A stretch of DNA of 20,473 nucleotides from NCBI GenBank assembly GCA_030728545.1, contig JANQZQ010000075.1, positions 1 to 20,473 on the forward strand, in the 5' to 3' direction. Source of the DNA: Ilumatobacteraceae bacterium (GTDB lineage Bacteria; Actinomycetota; Acidimicrobiia; Acidimicrobiales; Ilumatobacteraceae). Below are positions 8,038-15,582 of the stretch, in pieces. Position numbers and translations under genes: made by a program. The notes beneath the pieces are model-generated. The model saw only the letters and a program-made list of their open reading frames with translations, was not told the DNA's origin and did not search any database. Every line of letters begins with the position of its first letter. Position 1 is the stretch's first letter.

Positions 8038-8964
8038 GTGAGCCTGTGTGTCGTTGGCGATTTTGCGTGGGATGTGCTCATCCGCACCAACAACGAAGTG
8101 CTCAAAGGTGGCGACTCGTTCGGCGAAGTGCTTCTGCACCCCGGCGGTAGTGCTGCGAACGTTGCCGTGTGGGCGCGTCGATGCGGCCTCGATACTCATT
8201 TCATCGGCAAGATTGGCCGTGATCGCCTGGGCGACCTGGCCCGCGAAGACCTAGAACGTGAAGGGGTCCTGCACCACTTCATCCAGACCGATGCCCACCT
8301 CACTGGCAGCGTCGCGGTATTCGTTGATCAAACCGGTGAGCGCAGCATGGTGTCGGGTCGTGGTGCCGACTTTTTCTTGCTGCCCCAAGAGCTCCCCAAG
8401 TCGGTAATCAACCGTGCCGATTACCTACACCTCACGGCCTGGTCGTTCTTTACCGACCCACCCCGCACTGCCGCTCGGTTCGCTGCCGAAATTGCACGGG
8501 CGAGCAACAAGCTGATCTCTTTTGACCCTGCGTCATTCCAGATGATCGAGCAAATGGGTGTCGCAACCTTCTGGTCGTACATCAAAGATTTGGGCATCAA
8601 AGTGTTCTTGCCCAACTACGAAGAAGGTCGGGTGCTCACCAATCTGCTGGAGCCCGCCGACATCGCCGCAGCTCTCGCCACTCAGCTCACCGACGCAACG
8701 ATCATTCTCAAACTGGATGCCGACGGCGCGCTCGTGCATCACAACGGTGTGCAAACGGTGATAGCACCGGCCACCAACAACTTGGTTGATGCCACTGGTG
8801 CCGGCGATTCGTTTGCTGGTGCTTACCTCGCACATTTCGCCAAGCACGCCAACGTCATTGAAGCTGCGCGGTTCGCCACGCGGATCGCCGCCTGGGTGAT
8901 CGAACACATTGGCGCTCGCCCAGCAGCCGATGCAACACTTGGTCGAGTAATCGCCGCCAACTAG
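8038..8964 (+). CDS. PfkB-family sugar/nucleoside kinase
   Basis: This 308-aa ribokinase-fold kinase transfers phosphate from ATP to a sugar, nucleoside or related alcohol in the cytosol. The first PfkB signature is HPGGSAANVAVWARRCG (34-50) and the second is DATGAGDSFAGA (251-262) with catalytic Asp257 and the anion-hole GAGD. GDFAWDVLI at the N-terminus and the late LKLDADGALVHH strand fit ribokinase or adenosine-kinase-like members. The substrate is unresolved. The GTG start at 8038 is chosen because the conserved first strand (SLCVVGDF) follows at once and a -10 box precedes it; upstream codons run into the SDR gene in another frame. Its TAG stop shares the tetranucleotide CTAG (8961-8964) with the stop of the convergent gene. 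Confidence 0.9.
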   Translation: MSLCVVGDFAWDVLIRTNNEVLKGGDSFGEVLLHPGGSAANVAVWARRCGLDTHFIGKIGRDRLGDLAREDLEREGVLHHFIQTDAHLTGSVAVFVDQTGERSMVSGRGADFFLLPQELPKSVINRADYLHLTAWSFFTDPPRTAARFAAEIARASNKLISFDPASFQMIEQMGVATFWSYIKDLGIKVFLPNYEEGRVLTNLLEPADIAAALATQLTDATIILKLDADGALVHHNGVQTVIAPATNNLVDATGAGDSFAGAYLAHFAKHANVIEAARFATRIAAWVIEHIGARPAADATLGRVIAAN

Positions 8965-10016
8965 GCGCGTTGATCTTCTCCGGGGGTAAGGCCATCGGGC
9001 GGCAAGCGCTCACCTCGGGCGAGTGGAAAATACTTGTGATGCCACGCACCAGTAACTTCATAAATTGCTGTGCCACGCTGGCCGTCGCTCGTAGTGATCA
9101 ACATTTCACTCAGGCCCCCGCCAAGTGAGTTTGATTTCCCTGGGTTGAACGCGTCGTACCGCTGTGCCCAGCGCCCTGTGGCATCCACGCTGATCTCGCG
9201 GCCATTTTCCAGAACGAACAACACTTGGCCTGCTAGCCCATGCACGTTCTCGCCATGGCGCTCGTACGACGTTGCTGTATTTGCAGCATCAAGCCAATTC
9301 AGGTCGTGGCGAAACTCGCGAACAGCCACCGGTGCTCCCCCGTCGCTGGGCGAAAAACATCCGTCGGTGTAGATGCGCGCGCCATTCGGCAACTCCCAAC
9401 ACCACACTGCGAGCATTCCTTCTGGCACGTGAATCGCCAACCACATCCACATCGGGCAGCGATAGTGCGTGCGAATTCCCCACGAGTGGTCTCGCTGGCC
9501 CCACCAATTGTCAATCTGTTTGGTTTCGCCCTTATGGGTTACGGTGCCGTTGTACCAGCCACTTTGAAACATGTGCGACTGGTCCCAGACCACTTCGTGA
9601 CCGGCTTTCATCGTGCCGCGACGCAGTTGATACGGCTGCACGCGGGCGGTGTAGGTGATGTCCATTGCCAGCGGCGACTTGTCGGTGGCATCAACCCGCA
9701 GATGCACCTGCTTGCGTGGCTCGATTACTTCGATATGCACTGGGCCGACATTCCAGTTGTCTTGGTCACCGTCAACATGACGAGTATGACGCGCAAAAAT
9801 CGGCGTGGTGCCCCAGCGACCCAACTGGAGCGAATCCATTTCGTTACGGCTCGGAAAGTTGGCCAGCGTGAGAATGCACACGTCACCCAACTGATCCGTC
9901 GGATGCATGATGAAAAACAGGCTTTCGCGCCAGTCGTTGTGGTGCAGGACCGTGTTGCGAAACGGTTCAGGAATCTGGTGGCCGAATCGTTCGTCGGCAG
10001 CGTCATAGCGAGCCAT
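8961..10016 (-). CDS. CrtC/AttH-like (DUF7064/DUF7065-type) uncharacterised protein
   Basis: This 351-residue protein is rich in Trp and beta strands. Its clearest landmark is IDNWWGQRDHSWGIR (168-182), which resembles the QRDHSWG signature of the carotenoid-hydratase/AttH lipocalin-like superfamily and of actinobacterial DUF7064/DUF7065 proteins. Those are recalled, not searched. No signal peptide or membrane helix is evident. The start is ATG 10016 (MARYDAADERF), 7 nt after the stop of the kinase-like gene with a purine-rich GAGAGAACC stretch before it; an upstream in-frame Met would lie inside that gene. It is the last gene of the desaturase-kinase unit, which suggests a shared lipid or terpenoid-like substrate. 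The function is not known. Confidence 0.72.
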   Translation of the reverse strand: MARYDAADERFGHQIPEPFRNTVLHHNDWRESLFFIMHPTDQLGDVCILTLANFPSRNEMDSLQLGRWGTTPIFARHTRHVDGDQDNWNVGPVHIEVIEPRKQVHLRVDATDKSPLAMDITYTARVQPYQLRRGTMKAGHEVVWDQSHMFQSGWYNGTVTHKGETKQIDNWWGQRDHSWGIRTHYRCPMWMWLAIHVPEGMLAVWCWELPNGARIYTDGCFSPSDGGAPVAVREFRHDLNWLDAANTATSYERHGENVHGLAGQVLFVLENGREISVDATGRWAQRYDAFNPGKSNSLGGGLSEMLITTSDGQRGTAIYEVTGAWHHKYFPLARGERLPPDGLTPGEDQRA

Positions 10017-10023
10017 GGTTCTC

Positions 10024-11088
10024 TCAGCCTCGCACAACTGCAAGTGCGTCAAGGTCAGCGACGTGCTGGGCGTGCCGATTGGCCATCGCCATAAACATGT
10101 CATCGCCACGTTCTGTCTGCTTCACGATCATCGAGGCAATCACGGCCATCATGAAACCCGCAAACGTAAACCTGCGGTATTCCAACCAGGCCTCATCAAA
10201 ACTCATAGACACGTTGTAGCCACCCAAACCATCGGCCCATTGCGCAACCAGTTCGCGTTCGTGCGCGCGCCGCACGTCGGCATTAAGCCCAGCACCGATG
10301 AAGTAAGCAAGGTCAAGTGCACCACAGGCATGCGTAACGGTTTGAAAATCTACGACCCCGACACGGCCACCAGCGGTGAACAATAAATTGTCGAGCCGAA
10401 AGTCGCCGTGCACCACCGTGCTGTGTGGTGCAATACGCGACGAGTAATCGCCCGCATCGCGCGCAAACTCATCCCCAACCATGCGCGCCGCGGGGGTCAG
10501 TCGGTCGTAATAACGCTTCATGAAACCAGGAAACACCGACTGCATGAGCCCGTAACTCGCCAGGCGCTGGTCGGGCGAACTGCGGTTCAACCAGCCGAGC
10601 CTCGCTAGCAGTGGTGAATTCCACAGTGGGCCATGTAGTCGCACTAATTCATCAACGCAGGCACGCGCCTCGTCCAGAGTGCACCCGGCAATCTGGTCAC
10701 CTTGGCGACATGGCGCAAAATCTGAAAGTAGCAATAAAAAGTCGTCTGTTTCGCCATTGCGCTCAACGAAGTGGCACTGCGGGGCATGCACATCGAGCGC
10801 ATCACGCAAGTCGCGATAGAACGACGTCTCGACTTCATAGCACCGTGTTGCTTTGCCAGTGGCGCGACTAGTCGCGTCGTCACTTGGAAATTTGGCTATC
10901 AGCGTGCTTGGCAAGTCACATGGCGCGCTGTAGGCCACCCGCAAGCGACGTGACTCTGACATCTGCCCAGTGCCGATTGCTTCGGCTTGCACTGCAGTTA
11001 CTCGGGCTGCACCGAGTCGGGGGGCGAGGGCAACATTGAGCCGCTCAACATCAGGAGTACCTGTGCTGGCGGATGCTGCGGAGGGCAC
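10024..11088 (-). CDS. APH/ecdysteroid-kinase-like phosphotransferase
   Basis: This 354-residue small-molecule kinase of the aminoglycoside-phosphotransferase fold is intact at its catalytic loop: HGDFRLDN (227-234) with catalytic Asp229 and Mg-binding Asn234, then VVDFQ with the metal Asp247. Lys66 in TLIAKF is the probable ATP lysine. Residues 80-125 (ETSFYRDLRD, LLLLSDFAP) match the APH/EcKinase group often annotated as oxidoreductase family or DUF1679-type. Its place between a diiron desaturase and a CrtC-like protein makes antibiotic resistance unlikely and phosphorylation of a lipid-like or sterol-like alcohol plausible; this is inference. The GTG start at 11088 has AAGG just upstream, 9 nt after the desaturase stop. 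Confidence 0.85.
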   Translation of the reverse strand: MPSAASASTGTPDVERLNVALAPRLGAARVTAVQAEAIGTGQMSESRRLRVAYSAPCDLPSTLIAKFPSDDATSRATGKATRCYEVETSFYRDLRDALDVHAPQCHFVERNGETDDFLLLLSDFAPCRQGDQIAGCTLDEARACVDELVRLHGPLWNSPLLARLGWLNRSSPDQRLASYGLMQSVFPGFMKRYYDRLTPAARMVGDEFARDAGDYSSRIAPHSTVVHGDFRLDNLLFTAGGRVGVVDFQTVTHACGALDLAYFIGAGLNADVRRAHERELVAQWADGLGGYNVSMSFDEAWLEYRRFTFAGFMMAVIASMIVKQTERGDDMFMAMANRHAQHVADLDALAVVRG

Positions 11089-11097
11089 CGCCTTGGT

Positions 11098-12015
11098 CTA
11101 CACCGTTTGGGGTTCGCGCGACAAACGGGCCGACACACGGCCGATTTTGTCAATGCGGGCAATCAATGCCTCGCGGGCCTGTTCGCCTTCGGCTGACAGA
11201 CCCGACACATCTTTTACTTTCCAGTGACGCAGCACGACTGGCTCGAGGATTTGCTCGAGATGAATCTTGAAGTCGTAGATACCCGCACTCGCAATCTTTT
11301 TTGCGTGTTCGGTGAAGTTCGGAATACCGGTGCCTGGCATCGAGAAGTTGCGCACTGCGCGCTCGATTCCGATCATCATCTCTGAGGGGGCAACTTCGAG
11401 TGCCGCCGAGGCGAGGTCGCGGTAAAACAAGTAGTGCAGGTTTTCGTCGTTGCCCACTCGCAGCATGACATCTTGACCGGCTTGGTCGCCGATGAGCTTG
11501 CCCGTGTTGCGGTGGGCAATTCGCGTGGCAAGTTCTTGCATCGACAAATACGCAAGCGCCTCATATAGGCCACCTGGGGTCGGCACCTGCGCGCCACGCA
11601 CTTGGTGCATGCGCGCCCGCTCTAACTCGACTGGGTCGAGTGCACGGGTAACCGTGAGATAGTCGCGAATGGCGATGGCGTGGCGGCCCTCTTCGGCAGT
11701 CCAGTTGCGGGCCCACGCACCATACGCGCTGTCGCCACCAAAGATGGTGCTGATATCACGTGTGTAATAAGGCAGGTTGTCTTCAGTCAACAAATTGACA
11801 AACAGTGCAGCACGCACGGCGTCGGGCAGTGTCCAACCACCGTCACCAAAGTCGGCATCACTCGCCGACCACGGGCGCTCGGGGTCAAAATCTTTGCCAC
11901 GGCTCCAAGGCACATACTCGTGTGGAAACCACTCTTTGGCCACACCCATGTGTCGGTCGTACAACTTCGCTGCCGTGGGCTCAAGCACTTCGAGCAATGC
12001 AACAGGGGTCATCAT
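11098..12015 (-). CDS. Acyl-ACP desaturase-like diiron protein (DesA/FA_desaturase_2 family)
   Basis: This 305-residue soluble ferritin-like diiron enzyme has the full set of candidate iron ligands on four helices: Glu78 (LLTEDN), Glu109 and His112 (EEGRH), Glu161 (MQELATR) and Glu191 and His194 (DENLH). This is the plant stearoyl-ACP desaturase and mycobacterial DesA1/DesA2 arrangement. The family inserts a double bond in acyl-ACP using O2 and ferredoxin; some members are oxygenases on other carrier-bound substrates. ATG codons at 12015 and 12012 are adjacent, and I use the first because a TAGGCG box lies 7 nt before it. It heads a minus-strand unit with the kinase-like and CrtC-like genes. 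The rmlD stop is 33 bp upstream, so rml read-through is also possible. Confidence 0.88.
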   Translation of the reverse strand: MMTPVALLEVLEPTAAKLYDRHMGVAKEWFPHEYVPWSRGKDFDPERPWSASDADFGDGGWTLPDAVRAALFVNLLTEDNLPYYTRDISTIFGGDSAYGAWARNWTAEEGRHAIAIRDYLTVTRALDPVELERARMHQVRGAQVPTPGGLYEALAYLSMQELATRIAHRNTGKLIGDQAGQDVMLRVGNDENLHYLFYRDLASAALEVAPSEMMIGIERAVRNFSMPGTGIPNFTEHAKKIASAGIYDFKIHLEQILEPVVLRHWKVKDVSGLSAEGEQAREALIARIDKIGRVSARLSREPQTV

Positions 12016-12022
12016 GCGACTT

Positions 12023-12028
12023 CGCCTA
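12023..12028 (-). promoter_or_regulatory. Possible -10 box of the desaturase unit
   Basis: TAGGCG, 7 nt before ATG 12015, lies in the 33-bp gap after rmlD. It has the position of the leaderless boxes elsewhere here but lacks the final T, so it is a weaker example. Confidence 0.3.
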
Positions 12029-12048
12029 GGTTGCTGCCCGACATACCG

Positions 12049-12900
12049 TCACCCTAACCGCAGGCGGTTTACTAGGCGTGACAGTGGAACATGAAAGTTG
12101 TCAAGTGGTGCGATACCTGCGTCACGCAGTGCCTGATTCTCCAGCACCGAATTGGCCGGGCGTGGTGCCGGGCGTTGTGGCATCAGATCGCGGGTTTGTA
12201 TCGGTCGAACCCGTGCCGGGTCGAGCCCTGCGGCACGCAACACTTCACGTGCAAACTCGTACCAACTCACCACACCCTGATTGGTTACGTGCCAGATACC
12301 ACCAGATTGTTCGGTGACCAGATGCACAATCATGCGCGCGGCATCATCAGCCATGGTGGGGTTACCAATCTGGTCATCAACGAAAGTGAGCGTGTCATGC
12401 TCGGCGGCCAGTCGCAGAATTGTCTTCACCATGTTGGCACCGTGGTAACCACACACCCACGAGATTCGCACCACCGAGTCAAGTGCTAGGTCGAGTGCCT
12501 GCTCCCCTGCCAACTTTGAAACGCCGTACACCGATTGCGGATTCGGTGTATCGGTTTCCAGATACGGGCTCGGCTTGGTTCCGTCAAAGACATAGTCGGT
12601 GCTGATGTACACCACCCGCGCACCAACATTGCGCGCTGCATCAACAACATGTTGTGTTGCAGTGGCGTTGACCAACATTGCCTTGGCCGCGTCGCCTTCG
12701 CAGGCGTCGACTGCAGTCCATGCTGCTGCGTGAATAATCACCTGCGGCCGGGCAGCGGTCACCGCTTGCTGCACTGCACCGCGATCAGTGACGTCGAGTT
12801 GCGCACGTGTCAAGCCGACAACTTCGTTTTTTGCTTGGTTGGCTACATCCACCAACTCGTGACCAAGTTGCCCGCCAGCACCCGTGATCAAAATCTTCAC
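12049..12900 (-). CDS. rfbD: dTDP-4-dehydrorhamnose reductase
   Basis: It reduces dTDP-4-keto-L-rhamnose to dTDP-L-rhamnose with NAD(P)H, the last step of the pathway. The 283-residue product has the Rossmann motif GAGGQLG (7-13), the WTAVDACEGD segment (61-70) characteristic of RmlD, TDYVFDG (101-107), and the catalytic Tyr125-x3-Lys129 (YGVSK). The GTG start at 12900 is clear: the first strand VKILITG begins there and the codon overlaps the rmlB TGA as GTGA, so the two are translationally coupled. Long N-terminal extensions in the open frame are out-of-frame rmlB sequence. It is the last gene of the rml operon. Confidence 0.95.
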   Translation of the reverse strand: MKILITGAGGQLGHELVDVANQAKNEVVGLTRAQLDVTDRGAVQQAVTAARPQVIIHAAAWTAVDACEGDAAKAMLVNATATQHVVDAARNVGARVVYISTDYVFDGTKPSPYLETDTPNPQSVYGVSKLAGEQALDLALDSVVRISWVCGYHGANMVKTILRLAAEHDTLTFVDDQIGNPTMADDAARMIVHLVTEQSGGIWHVTNQGVVSWYEFAREVLRAAGLDPARVRPIQTRDLMPQRPAPRPANSVLENQALRDAGIAPLDNFHVPLSRLVNRLRLG

Positions 12901-13856
12901 GGCTTGGCCTTGAGCGGCTCCCACCACCAGCGGTTGTCGCGATACCAGGCCACCGTGGATTCCAGCGCTTCGTCGAGCGAACGCTCGCGCTTCCACCCCA
13001 ACTTGGTGATCTTGGCGATATCCACCGAATAGCGACGATCGTGACCTTTGCGATCTTGCACGTATTGCACGCTCGAGTCGTCTTTGCCGTGTAGAGCCAA
13101 CAGTTTGTCCACGAGCACACGGTTGGGGGTTTCGTTGCCGGCACCAATGTTGTAGATCTCGCCAACCGTGCCGCGTTCCAGCACGAGGTGCACGCCCGAG
13201 CAATGGTCGTCGACGTACAACCAGTCGCGCTCGTTGAGGCCGTCGCCGTACAGCGGAATTTTCTTGCCATCAAGCAAGTTGGTGGTGAACAGAGGGATCG
13301 CCTTTTCGGGATACTGAAACGGGCCGAAGTTGTTGGTGCAGCGCGTGACCAACACGGGCGTGCCGTGGGTGGCGTGATACGACAGTGCAATCAGGTCGCT
13401 TCCGGCCTTCGACGCTGAATACGGCGAACGCGGCTCGAGTGAATCGGTTTCTTTTGATGAACCAACTTCAACACTGCCGTAGACCTCGTCGGTGCCGATG
13501 TGCACCACACGCTGCATGCCCAGCTTGCGCGCAGTGTCGATGACCACGTTGGTGCCAAAGCAATTAGTGAGCACGAAATCTTCGCCGCCTTCGATCGAAC
13601 GATCCACGTGGCTCTCGGCTGCAAAGTGCACCACCCAGTCGTGGCCAGCCATTGCTTGTGCTATTTCATCTGGGTGACAGATGTTGCCTTTCACAAACGA
13701 AAATCGCGGGCTGTCATCTAAGTCGCGCATTGTTGACAAATTTCCGGCGTAAGTCAACGAGTCGTACACGGTCACCGAATGATCGGTGTTGTGCAACACC
13801 CAACGCGCGTAGTTGCTGCCGATGAACCCGGCGCCACCCGTTACGAAAATCTTCAA
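12897..13856 (-). CDS. rfbB: dTDP-glucose 4,6-dehydratase
   Basis: It converts dTDP-glucose to dTDP-4-keto-6-deoxyglucose with tightly bound NAD. The 319-residue product shows GGAGFIG (7-13), the catalytic triad segment TDE (122-124) in IGTDEVYG, and YSASK (Tyr146, Lys150), with NNFGPFQYPEKAIPLF and the GDGLNERDWLYVDDH substrate-binding block. These are hallmark RmlB sequences. The start is an uncommon TTG at 13856: the protein must begin MKIFVTGGAGFIG, and no ATG or GTG lies between it and the rmlC stop 26 bp upstream. GAGG lies 9 nt before the TTG. The 3' end overlaps rmlD by 4 nt. Confidence 0.96.
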   Translation of the reverse strand: MKIFVTGGAGFIGSNYARWVLHNTDHSVTVYDSLTYAGNLSTMRDLDDSPRFSFVKGNICHPDEIAQAMAGHDWVVHFAAESHVDRSIEGGEDFVLTNCFGTNVVIDTARKLGMQRVVHIGTDEVYGSVEVGSSKETDSLEPRSPYSASKAGSDLIALSYHATHGTPVLVTRCTNNFGPFQYPEKAIPLFTTNLLDGKKIPLYGDGLNERDWLYVDDHCSGVHLVLERGTVGEIYNIGAGNETPNRVLVDKLLALHGKDDSSVQYVQDRKGHDRRYSVDIAKITKLGWKRERSLDEALESTVAWYRDNRWWWEPLKAKP

Positions 13857-13882
13857 GCGTCTGTGCCTCGGGTCGAGCGCAT

Positions 13883-14449
13883 CTAGGTTCGCATTCCCCA
13901 GATCGGCTGCTGATGCGGCGCGATGTCTTTGCGCAGTGGGTTGGCTTGATCGCGTTTCGACAATGTGGGGGTTGCAATGCCCCAGTCGGCGCCAATGGCT
14001 GGGTCGTCGTACGCAACACCGAGCTCGTCGTTGGGGTTGTAGTAATTATCGACCAAATACGTGATCGTCATATCGGTAAGCGATGCAAAGCCATGGGCCA
14101 CACCAGGTGGAATGAAGATGCCGCGATGATCGTGGGTGCCGTCTGGCCGTGCGCCGAGATCAATTGTTTGCGTTACGCCATCACTTGGTGACCCAGTGCG
14201 CAAATCATGCAGCACCACTCGGCAAGTTCCGTACGGAACGTACCAATAGTCGGCTTGGTGCAAGTGATAGTGCAAGCCGACTATCGCGCCAGCCTTGCGA
14301 TCGCCACGGTTGCCCTGAATCATTTCGCGTCCGAGTGGAAACCACTCGCGGCGGTACGTTTCGATAAAGAAACCCCGCTCGTCGCCGTGCATGCTCGGCT
14401 CGACGATCTGCACGCCCGCAATCAGGTTGGACTCAGTAATTTTTGGCAT
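13883..14449 (-). CDS. rfbC: dTDP-4-dehydrorhamnose 3,5-epimerase family protein (divergent active site)
   Basis: An RmlC-type cupin of 188 aa that should epimerise C3 and C5 of dTDP-4-keto-6-deoxyglucose. DERGFFIETYRREWF (23-37) and the His60 region (GLHYH) match the family, as does VVLHDLRTGSPSDG (78-91) and GIFIPPGVAHGFASL. The usual RGLHxQ block reads VGLHYH here: the nucleotide-binding Arg is Val, the Gln is His, and the later KLV is DYWYV. It is therefore a divergent subfamily, and activity as a standard epimerase is likely from context but not proven. ATG 14449 follows the rmlA stop with no intervening base (TAGATG), so it is tightly coupled. Confidence 0.88.
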   Translation of the reverse strand: MPKITESNLIAGVQIVEPSMHGDERGFFIETYRREWFPLGREMIQGNRGDRKAGAIVGLHYHLHQADYWYVPYGTCRVVLHDLRTGSPSDGVTQTIDLGARPDGTHDHRGIFIPPGVAHGFASLTDMTITYLVDNYYNPNDELGVAYDDPAIGADWGIATPTLSKRDQANPLRKDIAPHQQPIWGMRT

Positions 14450-15538
14450 CTAGGCGTCAAGCTCCACTTTCGAATCGTCGCCGAGCATCAACCGCAGGGC
14501 GCGGGGCAGGTGTTGCGAACGCACCACTTGCACGTTGCGACCCAACAACGAGTCGGTCATCTTGTGAACGTCGGTGACAGTGCACCCATCGAGCAAAACC
14601 GAATGTTCGAGCTCGGAATTCACGATGTTGCAGCCATTGCCAACCGAGGTGTATGGCCCGATGTAACTGTTTTCAATTTTGGAATCGCTGCCAATCACCA
14701 CCGGCCCACGTATGCGCGAGTTCACCACTTTGGCACCCTTCATAATTACGACGCGTCCTTCAATTTGCGAACCGGCATCCACACTGCCGTCATTGCGCGC
14801 CTCTAACACTTCGAGCACCAGACGATTGCATTCCAGTAGAGGGTCTTTTTTGCCGGTGTCAATCCACCAGCCGTTCAACACTTCGTGCCGCACGGTCTTG
14901 CCTTGTTCGATGAGCCACTGGATGGCGTCGGTGATTTCTAATTCGCCACGAGCCGAAGGCTTGATTGCTCGCACTGCTTCATGAATCGTTTTGTCGAACA
15001 AGTAGACCCCGACCAAAGCCAAATCACTGGGTGGGTCTTTCGGTTTTTCCACGAGCCGAGTCACGTGACCCTCTTTGGTTACTTCGGCTACACCAAACTG
15101 GCGGGGGTCGTCAACATGACACAACAGAATTTGGGCAGTCGGGGCCGTGCTTCCGCCAGCGGCACGCGCTGACTCAAATTCGGTTACAAAACCTTCAAGG
15201 CCTTGCTCAAGCATGTTGTCACCCAAATACATAACGAAATCATCATCACCCAAAAACTCATGAGCAATCAGCACACAGTGGGCGAGCCCAAGTGGCTGAT
15301 CTTGGGGAATGTAGGTGGCCTTGATGCCAAACTTTGACCCGTCTCCCACCGCTGCCATGATTTCTTTGCGCGTGTCGCCAACGATGATTCCTATTTCGTT
15401 GATGCCGGCTTTCTTCATGGCTTCGATGCCGTAGAACAAAATCGGCTTGTTGGCGATGGGCACCAACTGCTTGGCACTCGTATGCGTGATGGGTCGCAAT
15501 CGCGTTCCAGCACCACCGGACAAGATGAGGCCTTTCAT
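14450..15538 (-). CDS. rfbA: Glucose-1-phosphate thymidylyltransferase, long form
   Basis: It makes dTDP-glucose from glucose-1-phosphate and dTTP, the entry step of the rhamnose pathway. The N-terminal nucleotidyltransferase has LSGGAGTRLRPITHTSAKQL (6-25), the Mg-binding LGDNM and the VEKPKDP sugar-binding motif. At 362 residues it is about 70 longer than the common RmlA (about 290). After about residue 245 it has hexapeptide-like repeats (VDAGSQIEGRVVIMKGAKV, IRGPVVIGSDSKIENSYIG) forming a left-handed beta-helix, as in StrD-type and archaeal enzymes. ATG 15538 begins the family motif. It is the first gene of rmlA-rmlC-rmlB-rmlD and is divergent from the aminotransferase across 44 bp. Confidence 0.94.
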   Translation of the reverse strand: MKGLILSGGAGTRLRPITHTSAKQLVPIANKPILFYGIEAMKKAGINEIGIIVGDTRKEIMAAVGDGSKFGIKATYIPQDQPLGLAHCVLIAHEFLGDDDFVMYLGDNMLEQGLEGFVTEFESARAAGGSTAPTAQILLCHVDDPRQFGVAEVTKEGHVTRLVEKPKDPPSDLALVGVYLFDKTIHEAVRAIKPSARGELEITDAIQWLIEQGKTVRHEVLNGWWIDTGKKDPLLECNRLVLEVLEARNDGSVDAGSQIEGRVVIMKGAKVVNSRIRGPVVIGSDSKIENSYIGPYTSVGNGCNIVNSELEHSVLLDGCTVTDVHKMTDSLLGRNVQVVRSQHLPRALRLMLGDDSKVELDA

Positions 15539-15547
15539 TGCGTTCTC

Positions 15548-15553
15548 AGGCTA
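15548..15553 (-). promoter_or_regulatory. -10 box of the rml operon
   Basis: TAGCCT on the minus strand, 9 nt before ATG 15538, gives a leader of at most a few nucleotides. A weak purine stretch (GAGAA) lies between. It is back to back with the aminotransferase box. Confidence 0.4.
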
Positions 15554-15569
15554 GTTGCTGGGCAATTAC

Positions 15570-15575
15570 TAGGGT
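15570..15575 (+). promoter_or_regulatory. -10 box giving a leaderless aminotransferase transcript
   Basis: TAGGGT is followed by 7 nt and GTG 15583, with no Shine-Dalgarno. It supports GTG 15583 over the in-frame ATG at 15538, which would make the protein overlap the rmlA start. Confidence 0.5.
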
Positions 15576-15582
15576 TCTTTTC

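Noticed and set aside
10024..11088. Antibiotic-resistance kinase
   Set aside because: The APH fold is clear, but the context is a lipid-type enzyme cluster with no mobile-element signs, so a resistance call is not supported.
12901..13203. N-terminal extension of rmlD
   Set aside because: It is rmlB coding sequence in another frame. The GTGA overlap and the Rossmann N-terminus place the start at 12900.
13714..14019. 101-residue minus-strand ORF bridging rmlC and rmlB
   Set aside because: It is a frame-shifted shadow across the two genes, both of which are intact in their own frames.
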